64,000 nucleotides of DNA, taken from Verrucomicrobiota bacterium. GTDB taxonomy: Bacteria > Verrucomicrobiota > Verrucomicrobiia > Limisphaerales > J093. The stretch lies in assembly GCA_027493615.1 (NCBI GenBank), contig JAOSKK010000012.1, forward strand, positions 682,001 through 746,000, read 5' to 3'. How positions within the stretch are numbered: position 1 is the first letter of the stretch; every line of letters starts with the position of its first letter. The translations under genes were made by a program, and so were the position numbers. The notes below the pieces were generated by a model. That model was not told the DNA's origin, made no database searches, and worked only from the letters and a program-made list of their open reading frames with translations. Below, in pieces: positions 49,206-58,111 of this stretch.

Positions 49206-49889
49206 GTGAAGATCCCGAGCGCACCGCATCGCTGGAATCTGCGGCCGCGGGAAGCCATGGCGATCCAGCGGCGGATGGCAGCGCAGGTGCGCGAATCGGG
49301 TCCGCCGTCCGCGTTACGATACGTGGCCGGTTTGGATGTGGCTTTTGCGCCCGGTGGTAGTCGTTGTCTGGCAGCAGCGGTTCTGTGGGACCTCCGGGCG
49401 GGCTGCATCGTCGAGGAGCGGCTGGCCTGGCGTAAGACAATCTTCCCATACGTGCCCGGACTGCTTTCCTTCCGTGAGGTGCCGGTCCTGTTGGCGACAC
49501 TCCGAAAGCTGCGAAGACAACCCGATGTGTTGTTGTGTGACGGGCAAGGCCGGGCCCATCCCAGACGGTTCGGCATAGCCTGTCATCTCGGGATCCTCTG
49601 TGACCTTCCGAGTGTGGGGTGCGCCAAGAGCCGGTTGGTTGGCGAGCACCAGGGACCGGAACCGCAACGAGGATCACGCCAACCACTGCTGCATGAGGGT
49701 GAACTGGTGGGCTATGCGCTCAGAACCCGCCCGGGCTGCCGGCCATTATACGTGAGCGTGGGGCATCTGCTCTCGCTGGACACCGCCTGTGAACTGGTGC
49801 TCGCGTGCGGTGGGGGTTATCGCCTCCCGGAACCGACGCGGTTGGCAGATGCTCGGGTCCGGCGGGAACGCTCGAAAGCACCGGCGTGA
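49206..49889 (+). CDS. nfi: Endonuclease V
   Basis: 227 residues from a GTG at 49206. Endonuclease V motifs appear in order: YVAGLDVAF (first catalytic Asp), FPYVPGLLSFREVPVLL, LLCDGQGRAHPRRFGIACHLG (second Asp and the base-recognition region), GCAKSRLVGE and LYVSVGHLLSLDTA. It nicks DNA one base 3' of deoxyinosine, starting alternative excision repair; some homologues act on inosine RNA. It is intact, unlike many neighbours. It faces mnmG convergently with 53 bases between stops. Confidence 0.92.
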   Translation: MKIPSAPHRWNLRPREAMAIQRRMAAQVRESGPPSALRYVAGLDVAFAPGGSRCLAAAVLWDLRAGCIVEERLAWRKTIFPYVPGLLSFREVPVLLATLRKLRRQPDVLLCDGQGRAHPRRFGIACHLGILCDLPSVGCAKSRLVGEHQGPEPQRGSRQPLLHEGELVGYALRTRPGCRPLYVSVGHLLSLDTACELVLACGGGYRLPEPTRLADARVRRERSKAPA

Positions 49890-49916
49890 GGACTTGAACT
49901 CGCTTGCACGACCGCA

Positions 49917-49932
49917 GATCCGCCTGCGGATC
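49917..49932. terminator. Short dyad between convergent nfi and mnmG
   Basis: GATCCGCCTGCGGATC, a perfect 7-base stem with a two-base loop, lies midway between the two stop codons. It lacks a T-tract on either strand, so a terminator role is only suggested by position. Confidence 0.3.
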
Positions 49933-49942
49933 ACGCCACCGC

Positions 49943-51898
49943 TCAGGCGGGCACGCGGCCGCGTCGGATCCAGACCATCACCAAGCTGAGGTCGGCAGGT
50001 GAAATCCCGGAGATCCGCCCGGCCTGCCCCAGCGTGCGAGGACGGACCCTGTTGAGCTTTTGCCGCGACTCCGTGCGGAGGCCGGGAATGCGGTCGAAAT
50101 CCAGCCATTCCGGGATTTCGCGGGTTTCCATGTCGAGGAACCGGTTTATCTCGACTTCCTGTCGTTCGACGTAGCCCGCGTATTTGAGGATCGCTTCGAC
50201 CTGCTGAGCGACCTCGATCGGCAAGTGCTCGCATCGCCCCGGAAGCGTCGCGTACGTCACCTCAGGTCGCTTCAGCAACTTCGCGAGCGTGTGGCCCTCG
50301 TGGCGGGTTGCCTCGAGGCGGGCCAGCTCTTGCGCGACGGCCTGCTGACGCTCAAGGAACTGCTGATAACGCGAACGGGGAAGCAGCCCCACCTCGTGGC
50401 CGATGGGTGCCAGTCGATGGTCGGCGTTGTCCTGGCGCAGCAAGAGCCGATACTCGGCCCGACTGGTGAACATCCGGTAAGGCTCCGCTGTGCCTTTGGT
50501 AACCAGATCATCGACCAAGACGCCGAGGTAGGCTTGGTCGCGACGCAGCGTAATGAGGGGTAGGCCCTGCACCCGGCGGGCGGCGTTAATCCCGGCGAGG
50601 ATTCCCTGGGCCCCCGCTTCCTCGTATCCGGAGGTGCCGTTGATCTGACCGGCCAGAAACAGATTCCGGCAGACCTTGGTTTCAAGGGTCAGTTCGAGCT
50701 GTGTGGGGACCACAAAATCGTACTCCACCGCATAGCCGGGCCGGGCGATCTCCGCGCGCTCACAACCGACAATCGTCCGGACCAAGTCCACTTGGAGGTC
50801 AAAGGGCAGGCTCGTCGAGAAGCCGTTCACGTAGAACTCGTCGGTATCCGTTCCCTCCGGCTCGAGGAATATCTGGTGTCGCTCCTTGTCCGCGAACCGC
50901 ACAACCTTGTCCTCGATGGAGGGGCAATAACGGGGCCCCACGCCCGTGATCTCGCCTGAGTACAAGGGAGAACGATGCAGGTTGGCCCGGATCAACTCGG
51001 CGGTCCGAGACGTCGTGAACGTGACGTAGCAGGGAAGCTGCGCGCCGATGCGGGCCAAGATGGAACTTGGAGGATACGACTCGCCAGGGCGATGTAGCGG
51101 CTCCCGACCCGACCCCTGCGGCGTTCCTTCGGCCGGCCCAGCCTCCGCCACGGGGATGGATCGGCACCGACCGCCGTTTTGTTCCACGTGGAACAAATCC
51201 GACTTCCAGTGCGTGAAGAACGGCACCGGCTCATCTCCGGCTTGAACTTCCGTCCGATCCAAGTCCAGGTCCTTCTTCAGCAATCGGGGTGGCGTCCCTG
51301 TCTTGAGCCGGCCCAATTCCAACCCCAGTTCCCGCAACGACCCGCTCAGCCCTGTGGCTGCGGGGTCACCCGATCTTCCCCCGGGCAGCTTGGCCTGCCC
51401 GAAATGCATCAGCGCTTGGAGAAATGTGCCCGTGGTGATGACAACCGCCCGACCACAGAACCGGGTGCCAAGGCTGGTTTCCACGCCGCAACAGACCCCT
51501 GCTTCGGTGATGAGTCGGCTCGTCTGGGCCTGTTTGCAGTCAAGGTTCGCCTGCCGTTCGCACACCCGCTTCAGTCGGAACTGGTATGCCTTCTTGTCGC
51601 ATTGGGCCCGTGGAGCCCACACAGCCGGCCCCTTCTTCGTGTTCAACATCCGAAATTGCAGGCCCGTGAAGTCCGTGTTGATCCCCATCTCGCCACCCAG
51701 GGCGTCGATCTCGCGCGCGAGGTGTCCCTTGGCAAGTCCGCCGATGGCCGGGTTGCACGACATCTGCCCGATGGTATCGAGATTCATCGTCAGCAGCAGG
51801 GTCTGACAACCCATTCGTGCCGCGGCCAGCGCGGCCTCGACACCAGCATGGCCCGCACCCACGACGATCACGTCGTATGATTTCGGATACACGAACAT
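49943..51898 (-). CDS. mnmG: tRNA uridine-5-carboxymethylaminomethyl modification enzyme MnmG
   Basis: 651 residues, no frameshift. FAD Rossmann motif VIVVGAGHAGVEAALAAARMG (10-30), MSCNPAIGGLAKGHL, the redox Cys in the same loop, PCYVTFTT, GPRYCPSIEDKVVRF and INGTSGYEEAGAQG are all present. With MnmE it makes cmnm5U at the wobble base of certain tRNAs. Residues about 241-284 (51047-51178) appear inserted between FHVEQ and AQLPCY, a spot where homologues have only about ten residues; this piece is Gly/Pro/Arg-rich and repeat-like. MnmE is not in the window. Confidence 0.93.
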   Translation of the reverse strand: MFVYPKSYDVIVVGAGHAGVEAALAAARMGCQTLLLTMNLDTIGQMSCNPAIGGLAKGHLAREIDALGGEMGINTDFTGLQFRMLNTKKGPAVWAPRAQCDKKAYQFRLKRVCERQANLDCKQAQTSRLITEAGVCCGVETSLGTRFCGRAVVITTGTFLQALMHFGQAKLPGGRSGDPAATGLSGSLRELGLELGRLKTGTPPRLLKKDLDLDRTEVQAGDEPVPFFTHWKSDLFHVEQNGGRCRSIPVAEAGPAEGTPQGSGREPLHRPGESYPPSSILARIGAQLPCYVTFTTSRTAELIRANLHRSPLYSGEITGVGPRYCPSIEDKVVRFADKERHQIFLEPEGTDTDEFYVNGFSTSLPFDLQVDLVRTIVGCERAEIARPGYAVEYDFVVPTQLELTLETKVCRNLFLAGQINGTSGYEEAGAQGILAGINAARRVQGLPLITLRRDQAYLGVLVDDLVTKGTAEPYRMFTSRAEYRLLLRQDNADHRLAPIGHEVGLLPRSRYQQFLERQQAVAQELARLEATRHEGHTLAKLLKRPEVTYATLPGRCEHLPIEVAQQVEAILKYAGYVERQEVEINRFLDMETREIPEWLDFDRIPGLRTESRQKLNRVRPRTLGQAGRISGISPADLSLVMVWIRRGRVPA

Positions 51899-51959
51899 CT
51901 TGCCCGAGCATAGGCAGCGATCCCGCCCCCGCCAAGCGAGTCGATTTCAAGTAGAGACG

Positions 51960-52388
51960 CTACGTTACTGCATACGGATTACGAATCGTCATTCCCGCCA
52001 CGCGATATCCATCCTGAAGATCTTCCGAGTAAAGCACTTCAGCACCCGATTCCAGGGCTGCGGCCACGATCAGGCTGTCATACCAGGAAAACCGGGCGCT
52101 CTGATGCAAACGCAGCGCCTCGTCCCAAAGCCTCGAATTCGGCAGGACCCGGCACAACGGCACCAGCGTCTGCTGCAGGTAGACGCGGGCCGATTCCATC
52201 GACATCGGTCTCTCCCACCTGCGCAACGCCACGTTCAGAAACTCGTGGACGACCTGCCAACTGATGCAACCGCGCCCCTCCACCAACGCCCGCTCGATCA
52301 ATTCCCTCGACTTCCCAGCCTTGCCCGGCGCTTGCTGGTCGAAAGAATAGACCAACACATTGGTATCGAGAAAAAACTCAGCGCTCAT
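51960..52388 (-). CDS. vapC: PIN-domain RNase toxin
   Basis: 142 residues. PIN-domain acidic residues are in FFLDTNVLVYSFD (first Asp), SRELIERAL (Glu), FSWYDSLIVAAAL (Asp) and YSEDLQDG (Asp). VapC toxins cut tRNA, rRNA or other RNA when freed from antitoxin. The gene begins 11 bases inside the end of the antitoxin gene, the usual VapBC coupling. It sits between mnmG and the oxidoreductase cluster on the minus strand. All four expected acidic residues are visible, so it is probably active. Confidence 0.88.
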   Translation of the reverse strand: MSAEFFLDTNVLVYSFDQQAPGKAGKSRELIERALVEGRGCISWQVVHEFLNVALRRWERPMSMESARVYLQQTLVPLCRVLPNSRLWDEALRLHQSARFSWYDSLIVAAALESGAEVLYSEDLQDGYRVAGMTIRNPYAVT

Positions 52389-52602
52389 TCATCTCCTCGC
52401 GGCTGAAGTGACGCCCGCCCACACGGACCTCGTTACACGCGTCTTGCATGAAGGCACGGTAGGCCTCGCGTTGGTCGGGACCCGGAGCCAGCATTGCGAG
52501 CCAATCGCGAAACATTTGGTTGAGTGTGGTGTGCCGTTCCCGGGCCAACGAGCGGGCCTGCTCGATCAGTTTCTCATCCGCACTGAGCGTGATGTTCTTC
52601 AT
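52378..52602 (-). CDS. vapB: VapB-type antitoxin
   Basis: 74 residues from the ATG at 52602. The N-terminal KNITLSADEKLIEQARSLARE is the beta-strand and first helix of a ribbon-helix-helix fold, with TTLNQMFRDWL the second helix. The C-terminal half (FMQDACNEVRVGGRHFSREEM) would wrap the toxin. It should bind its own promoter as dimers and neutralise the adjacent PIN toxin, whose start it overlaps. Confidence 0.82.
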   Translation of the reverse strand: MKNITLSADEKLIEQARSLARERHTTLNQMFRDWLAMLAPGPDQREAYRAFMQDACNEVRVGGRHFSREEMNER

Positions 52603-52707
52603 GTGCACTAGAGTCGTGCACACAAGGACGGTGTCAAGGTTCAGAGCCTCGCGGCCACTTCAAGAGGAGTGGACGCCCGGGCCATACCGGTTATCTTACC
52701 CGCACTT

Positions 52708-54033
52708 ATGCCACACCCCAGCCGCCTCCCGGCCCCGCCGTCCCCCGTTCCGCGCCGCGCCTTCCTCGCCACCACCACCACCACCCTCGTCACCCTCCCG
52801 TGGCTGATCCCGGCCCGCGCCTTCGGCGCCAATCAACGCCTCGTCGTCGGCCACATCGGCGTCGGTGGCATGGGCGGCGCTCACCTCGCGAACATGAAAC
52901 GCTTCCGCGAGGAAGGGGAGGTGGACATCGCCGCGGTCTGCGACGTGGACGAAACCCGCCTCCTCAAAGCCGCCCAGGAGGCCGGGCCTGGCGTCACGCC
53001 GTATCGCGACTACCGCTACCTCCTCGAGCGGAAGGACATCGACGCCGTGGTGATCGCCACACCCGACCACTGGCACCCGATCCAATGCGTCCACGCCTGT
53101 GAGACCGGCAAACACGTGTTCGTCGAGAAACCTGCCTCCGTCACCGTGACCGACGGTCGCGCGATGGTGACGGCCGCGCGGCGGCATCGGCGCGTCGTAC
53201 AGGTGGGTTCCCAAGGCCGGTCGGCGCGCCCCGCCCACGCCGCCTGCACCTACATCCGGAACGGCATGCTGGGCAAGGTCCACACCGTCACCTGTTGGCA
53301 CAGCCTCAACCCGGTGGGTGGCACCGCTCCCGATACCGCGCCGCCTCCCGGCCTCGATTGGGACCTCTGGCTGGGGCCATTGCCCTGGCGCCCTTACAAC
53401 CCCGGCTACGCCCCCGGCACGTTCCGCTGGCTCCTCGAATCCGGCGGAGGCGTGATCCGCGACCGCGGCGCCCACGTGTTCAGCGTCATTCGCTGGTGTC
53501 TCGAGGCCGACGAGCAACAACCGGTGACCATCGAAGCCACCGGTACTCCGCCGCCCCGCGGCCTGTGGGATTGCCCGCCGCTCATGAAGGTGGTCTACAC
53601 CTTCCGCAATCCCGACTGGACGCTCATCTGGGAACAGCCGGGCGACAAGCGCGGCCGCGAAGACTTCGGCATCGTCTTTCACGGCGACAAGGATTTCCTC
53701 ATCGTCAGCCGCGACGGCACCCAGGTCGATCCCATGAAGAAGGCGCATGAGTTCCAGGTCCCGCCGGGCGGCGTCCACGTGCCCCAGATCACCCGCTTCC
53801 CGGACTACAACATGAACCACAAGGTGGACTGGTTCGAAGCCATCCGCACCGGCCGGACTCCCCTCATGGACATCGAACCCGCCCACCGCGCCGGCACGCT
53901 CTGCATTCTGGGCAACCTCTCCTATCAGCTCGGCCGCCCGCTCCAGTGGGATGGCGCGGCCGAACGCGTGGTCGGCGACGAGCTGGCCAATCGCCTGTTA
54001 AGCCGTCCGCATCGCTATCCCTACTGCCTCTGA
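52708..54033 (+). CDS. Tat-exported Gfo/Idh/MocA-family oxidoreductase
   Basis: About 441 residues. A twin-arginine signal is present (PRRAFLATTTTTLVTLPWLIPARAFG). The Rossmann motif is VGHIGVGGMGGAHLANM, followed by VIATPDHWHPIQCVHACETGKHVFVEKPAS with the family EKP lysine. The C-terminal domain has GGGVIRDRGAHVFSVIRWCLEA. The family uses NAD(P) to oxidise sugars or inositols; many verrucomicrobial members are exported, some with bound cofactor. Six bases after its stop begins a sugar isomerase-like gene, then an amidohydrolase-type fusion and an MFS carrier, so a four-gene catabolic operon is likely. Substrate unknown. Confidence 0.87.
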   Translation: MPHPSRLPAPPSPVPRRAFLATTTTTLVTLPWLIPARAFGANQRLVVGHIGVGGMGGAHLANMKRFREEGEVDIAAVCDVDETRLLKAAQEAGPGVTPYRDYRYLLERKDIDAVVIATPDHWHPIQCVHACETGKHVFVEKPASVTVTDGRAMVTAARRHRRVVQVGSQGRSARPAHAACTYIRNGMLGKVHTVTCWHSLNPVGGTAPDTAPPPGLDWDLWLGPLPWRPYNPGYAPGTFRWLLESGGGVIRDRGAHVFSVIRWCLEADEQQPVTIEATGTPPPRGLWDCPPLMKVVYTFRNPDWTLIWEQPGDKRGREDFGIVFHGDKDFLIVSRDGTQVDPMKKAHEFQVPPGGVHVPQITRFPDYNMNHKVDWFEAIRTGRTPLMDIEPAHRAGTLCILGNLSYQLGRPLQWDGAAERVVGDELANRLLSRPHRYPYCL

Positions 54034-54038
54034 CCACC

Positions 54039-54952
54039 ATGGAACCTCCGGCGTCCGCACCGGGCGCACCCCGCATTCACTGCGGTGTCGGCCTCGAATG
54101 CGATCGGGCCGACGCCCGACCTTTCACGGCCGCGCTCGAACGCGCCGCCGCGGCCGGCTTCCGCTACGTCGAGCCCTTCCTGTACACGCCAGTCCAGCTC
54201 GAGCTCAACAGCCATCAGCGCGTCCACACCAGCAGCCCCTATCACCATCTCAACCCAGACGACACGGACCCGACCGCGGTCCGCGCCGCCATGAGCCGGT
54301 CGGGGCTCCGCTTCTCCGCCGCCGATGCGCACAGTTCCCTGCTCCTGCCCCAGATCGCTGTCTCCCAACTCACCCGCGCCATCGACTTGGCCGCGGCCAT
54401 CGAGTGCCCCATCGTGATGTCCGATGAAGGGCCGGTCGCCCGCGAATGGATGCCGCTGGACCGCGCTTTCGACGTGCTCTGCTTCACGCTCGAGCCTGTC
54501 ATCGCCCATGCCCAGGACCGCGGCGTGCGCTTCGCCCTCGAGTTGCACAACGCTCTCACCGCCGAACCCAAGTACCTCGCCCGCCTCCTCCAACGCTTCG
54601 GCCCGGCCGAGCTCGGCATCAACTTTGACACCGGCAACTCCTTCCTCGCCGGCAACGATCCCGTGGCCCTGCTCCGCGAACTCGTCGGTCGGGTCATCCA
54701 CGTCCATCTCAAGGACATCCCCGCCAGTCAGCTTCCCTGCGCGGCAAAGTCACCGGCACGCGCGTCGGCGTCGCCGCGGGTGACGGCGTGGTAGATGTGG
54801 TCGGGGTGATCGAAACCCTCGTGCAGGCTGGCTACGCAGGAGTCGTGTCCGTGGAATGCGACACCTGGGACCAGGCCGCTCGCAGCCGCGTTTTCCTGGA
54901 GAGCGCCCTCACCGCCGCGGCCGCGCAGCTTGAACAAACCGTTCGTCTATGA
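54039..54952 (+). CDS. Sugar phosphate isomerase/epimerase (xylose-isomerase-like TIM barrel)
   Basis: About 304 residues after restoring one C at 54735-54737; the corrected C-terminus (GVIETLVQAGYAGVVSVECDTWDQ) ends at 54952. The barrel motifs include AAAGFRYVEPFLY, PIVMSDEGP, RFALELHNAL (metal-binding Glu), LGINFDTGNSFLAG (Asp) and VIHVHLKDIP (His), and the restored SVECD gives the last metal Glu. Such enzymes isomerise or epimerise keto-sugars with a divalent metal. It sits directly behind the oxidoreductase and overlaps the next gene by ATGA, supporting a shared pathway. Confidence 0.82.
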
Positions 54953-56724
54953 AGCTCGACCCCGCTCCCCACCGCCAGCCGCCCCTTACTCGTCCCTGGC
55001 CCCGGCGCTCGCGAAGCGTTTGGAGTGCGTCGCGCTTGAGCGCCGCTTTGCGTTGCGGATGGGACGAAAAGCGCCGCTGGAAGCCGGCGTACTCCCCACG
55101 CTCCGCACCCCTCCAATCGCTGTCGCCTCCGCACCACCTGCCAGGCCGGTCATGGCGGGGCCGGCTGCTTCTGCTTCTGTGGGCGACGTTGCCTGCGCTC
55201 CAGGCGGCCGCCGAACCAGCCACCGTCGCGTTGCAGCTCCACTCGCGTCATCCTCGGACCGGGGCCTCGCAGTGGCAGGACTTCCAGCTCGATCCCCGTC
55301 GGGCGGCCGTCGTCGTCATCGACATGTGGGACCGGCATTGGTGCAAGACCTACACGGCACGCGTGGCCGGCCTGGTGCCGCGCATGAATGCCACCGTCAC
55401 CGCCGCCCGCAAGCTGGGACTGCCCATCGTCTGGGCACCCTCGGACGTCGTCGAGTTCTACCGCGACTACCCGCAGCGACAGACCATGACAGCGGTTGCC
55501 AGTCACCCCGAACCGATGCGCGTCCCGTTCAACCCACCCCAGGTTCCCCAGGGCGACTACTGCGAGTGCGGTCCCGACCATCCCTGTCCGAAGGGCAAAG
55601 TGTGGTCGCGACAGCAGGCGGGGCTGCAGATCGCTGCCGAAGACCTGATCGCTGACTGCAATCAGGGTCGGGAACTGCTGAACTTCTGTCAGGAACGCGG
55701 GATCGACACGCTGATCTACCTCGGCGTCGCCAGCAACATGTGTGTCTGTTACCGGAGCATGGGCATGATCTCGATGCGCGGCTATGGCTTGAAGACAATC
55801 TTTGTCAGCGATCTGGTTGAGGCCATCATGGCCAACGGCTTCGACCCGGCCCGGCAGGTCGCGGACGCGAACTTCACTCCGGCCAAAGGCTCGACACTCG
55901 TGCAGCGGTTTCTCGAACAACACGTCGCCCCCTCCATCGAAAGCCGCCAGCTCCTCGCCGCCGCCGACCTGCTGCCGTCGGGCCGCGACCACCGCCCGCT
56001 GATCGTGTTCGTGATCGGCGACGACGAATACGAGACGGCCCGAACCCTGCCCGCCTTCGCCCGGGACCATCTCGAGCCCGAGTTCCGCTGTCTCTTCCTC
56101 GAGGCCGTCCCGGATCGACAGGGCGACCTTCCCGGCGCCGACACCCTTGCCGATGCGGACCTCGTCGTGCTGAGCCTGCGCCGGCAATTCTTCACCGTGC
56201 CGGTGATGGATCGGCTCGAACGTTACCTCCGCGACGGCAAACCGCTCGTGGCCTTGCGCGTCAGCGTGGCCGCGTTCGCCCAGGGTTCGGGCATCCAACG
56301 CGCCGGCGACGGCCGGGTCGTGTGGCAGGACTTCGATCAAGAGGTGCTCGGGTGCCGCTACACCGGTTACGACTCCGCCGCCCGCGAAACCGGGAGTGAG
56401 ATCTGGGCACTTGCGGAAGCAGCGGATCACCCGGTGCTCCGTGGCCTTGGCGGAGCGCGCTTCCACACACCGGCCTGGATCTACCGCCTCCGTCCGCTGG
56501 CCGAAGACACGACCGTTCTGCTCGAGGGACGGTGGAGCGACTCGCAACCCAGTGAACCGGTGGCTTGGACGCGCACGCGCGAACGCGGTCGTTTGTTCTA
56601 CACCTGCCTCGGTCACCCCGGTGATTTCGAGCTCGCACCTTTCCAGACCCTGCTCGCGAATGGGATCCGCTGGGCGCTTGGCCGGTCATCCCCCGGCGGC
56701 GACGCCGCGACGGCTCCGCGTTGA
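54949..56724 (+). CDS. Isochorismatase-like cysteine hydrolase fused to a ThuA-like domain
   Basis: 591 residues by the coupled ATG. The first about 65 residues are family 3 repeat-encoded; then comes a signal-like stretch (GRLLLLLWATLPALQAAAEP). The hydrolase domain (about 105-330) has AVVVIDMWDRHWC (catalytic Asp), a Lys region, and IYLGVASNMCVCYRSMGM, with Cys in the usual isochorismatase place. The second half (about 345-585) begins PLIVFVIGDDEYETARTLP and has DADLVVLSLRRQF and RLFYTCLGHPGDFELAPFQTLLANGIRWALG, a ThuA/trehalose-utilisation-like glutamine-amidotransferase fold. Likely exported and catabolic. The true start may be downstream of the repeat, but no ATG in frame is available there. 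Confidence 0.8.
   Translation: MKLDPAPHRQPPLTRPWPRRSRSVWSASRLSAALRCGWDEKRRWKPAYSPRSAPLQSLSPPHHLPGRSWRGRLLLLLWATLPALQAAAEPATVALQLHSRHPRTGASQWQDFQLDPRRAAVVVIDMWDRHWCKTYTARVAGLVPRMNATVTAARKLGLPIVWAPSDVVEFYRDYPQRQTMTAVASHPEPMRVPFNPPQVPQGDYCECGPDHPCPKGKVWSRQQAGLQIAAEDLIADCNQGRELLNFCQERGIDTLIYLGVASNMCVCYRSMGMISMRGYGLKTIFVSDLVEAIMANGFDPARQVADANFTPAKGSTLVQRFLEQHVAPSIESRQLLAAADLLPSGRDHRPLIVFVIGDDEYETARTLPAFARDHLEPEFRCLFLEAVPDRQGDLPGADTLADADLVVLSLRRQFFTVPVMDRLERYLRDGKPLVALRVSVAAFAQGSGIQRAGDGRVVWQDFDQEVLGCRYTGYDSAARETGSEIWALAEAADHPVLRGLGGARFHTPAWIYRLRPLAEDTTVLLEGRWSDSQPSEPVAWTRTRERGRLFYTCLGHPGDFELAPFQTLLANGIRWALGRSSPGGDAATAPR
55005..55110. repeat. Dispersed palindromic repeat, family 3 (copy 3), inside coding sequence
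   Basis: GCGAAGCGTTTGGAGTGCGT (from about 55009) and, downstream, AAAAGCGCCGCTGGAAG with ACTCCCCACGCTCCGC (55074-55110) form the two arms of the long family 3 element. It occupies codons 20-54 of the isochorismatase-ThuA gene, ahead of its hydrophobic signal. Confidence 0.75.
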
Positions 56725-56735
56725 CCGCGGCTGGC

Positions 56736-57964
56736 ATGAACCAACGCTTGACGCAGGCGCAGTGGATGGTGCTCGTAGCGGCCTTCCTCGGCTGGCTGTT
56801 CGACGGTTTCGAGATCGGCCTCTTCCCCGTGGTCGCGCGGCCCGCGTTGGCCAGTCTGATTCCTGACGCCACCGACGCCATCATCGGACCCTGGATGGCG
56901 CATGTCACCGCGGCGTTTCTGCTGGGTGCCGCGTCGGGGGGGGTGCTGTTCGGCTGGCTCGGCGACCGGATCGGCCGGGTGCGCGCCTTGAGCCTGAGCA
57001 TCCTCACCTACTCTCTGTTCACAGGTTTGGGCGCCCTGGCCCAAGTTCCCTGGCATCTGAGCGCGCTGCGGTTTGTGGCGGCGCTGGGGATGGGGGGCGA
57101 ATGGGCGCTCGGCGTGGCGCTGGTGATGGAGTGCTGGCCGGAGCGATTCCGTCCGCTGCTGGCGGGTGCCATTGGGGCCGCGGCCAACATCGGCTTTCTC
57201 CTGACCGGATTGCTGGCGCGGGTGTGGCCCGTGACGACGGACTCGTGGCGCTGGATGTTCCTCGTGGGAGCGGTGCCGGCGCTGCTGGTCTTCTTCATCC
57301 GCCTGTTCGTGCCCGAGTCACCGCGCTGGCGGGAATCGGTGCGGGCGGGCCGGGCACATCCGTTGCGTGAGGTGTTCTCGCCTGCGGTGCGAGGACGCAC
57401 CCTCGTGGCCATCCTGCTGGCCTCCGTGGCACTCATCGGGACGTGGGGATCCGTGCAGTGGCTGCCGCTCTGGGCCGATCAACTCGTCGGCGGTCGCGAC
57501 CCCGGCGCGAAGGCGCTGACCATGATGACGCTGGGGTTGGGGGCGATTGTAGGATGCCTGATTGCGCCGCTGCTGGGTGCGCGGATGGGGCGGCGACCCA
57601 GTTTCTTTCTACTGTGTCTGGTTTCGCTCCTGGCGACGGCCGTCATCTTCCGGGGGTGGGGCAATACGGGACACCGTTCCTGATCATGGCGTTCTTCGTG
57701 GGGGCGACCAGTGCCTCGTTCTACGGGTGGTTTCCGTTGTACTTCCCGGAGTTGTTCCCCACGCGGATGCGCGCGACGGGGCAGGGGTTGGCGTACAACT
57801 TCGGCCGGATCTTCGCGGCGGGCGGGGCATTGATCCAGGGTCAGCTTGTGGCCTCCCTGGGCGGCAGCTATGCCCGGGCGGGCGCGATCGTGACGCTGGT
57901 CTATGTGGTGGGCATGGCCGCCATCTGGCTCGCGCCGGAAACCAAAGACAAGCCACTGCCCTGA
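56736..57964 (+). CDS. MFS transporter (sugar/metabolite:H+ symporter type)
   Basis: About 410 residues after restoring one G at 57652-57656 (FRGVGQYGTPFL). About twelve TM helices are visible. The MFS loop 2-3 signature is GWLGDRIGRVRAL, and PESPRW after TM6 is a sugar/organic-acid porter hallmark. The TM4-5 region LRFVAALGMGGEWALGVALVMECWP matches the metabolite:H+ symporter subgroup. It probably imports the substrate used by the three enzymes upstream; its start lies 11 bases after the ThuA fusion stop. The TTG at 56721 is an alternative start. Confidence 0.87.
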
Positions 57965-58111
57965 GCGCTCGCCTCGGCCGCCGGGCAGGTCAGGCGCTTT
58001 CCCCGATTCCCGGCAGATGAAGTCCATCCCTCCCGGTATACTCTGACAGCAACCAGGGAAAGGGCTCATGACATGAAAAACCGGCCACTTGAATCCGTGT
58101 AATCCCCGGAA

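Noticed and set aside
51181..51194. Palindrome GTTCCACGTGGAAC as a regulatory site
   Set aside because: It encodes the conserved FHVE residues in the middle of mnmG, so the symmetry is explained by codons.
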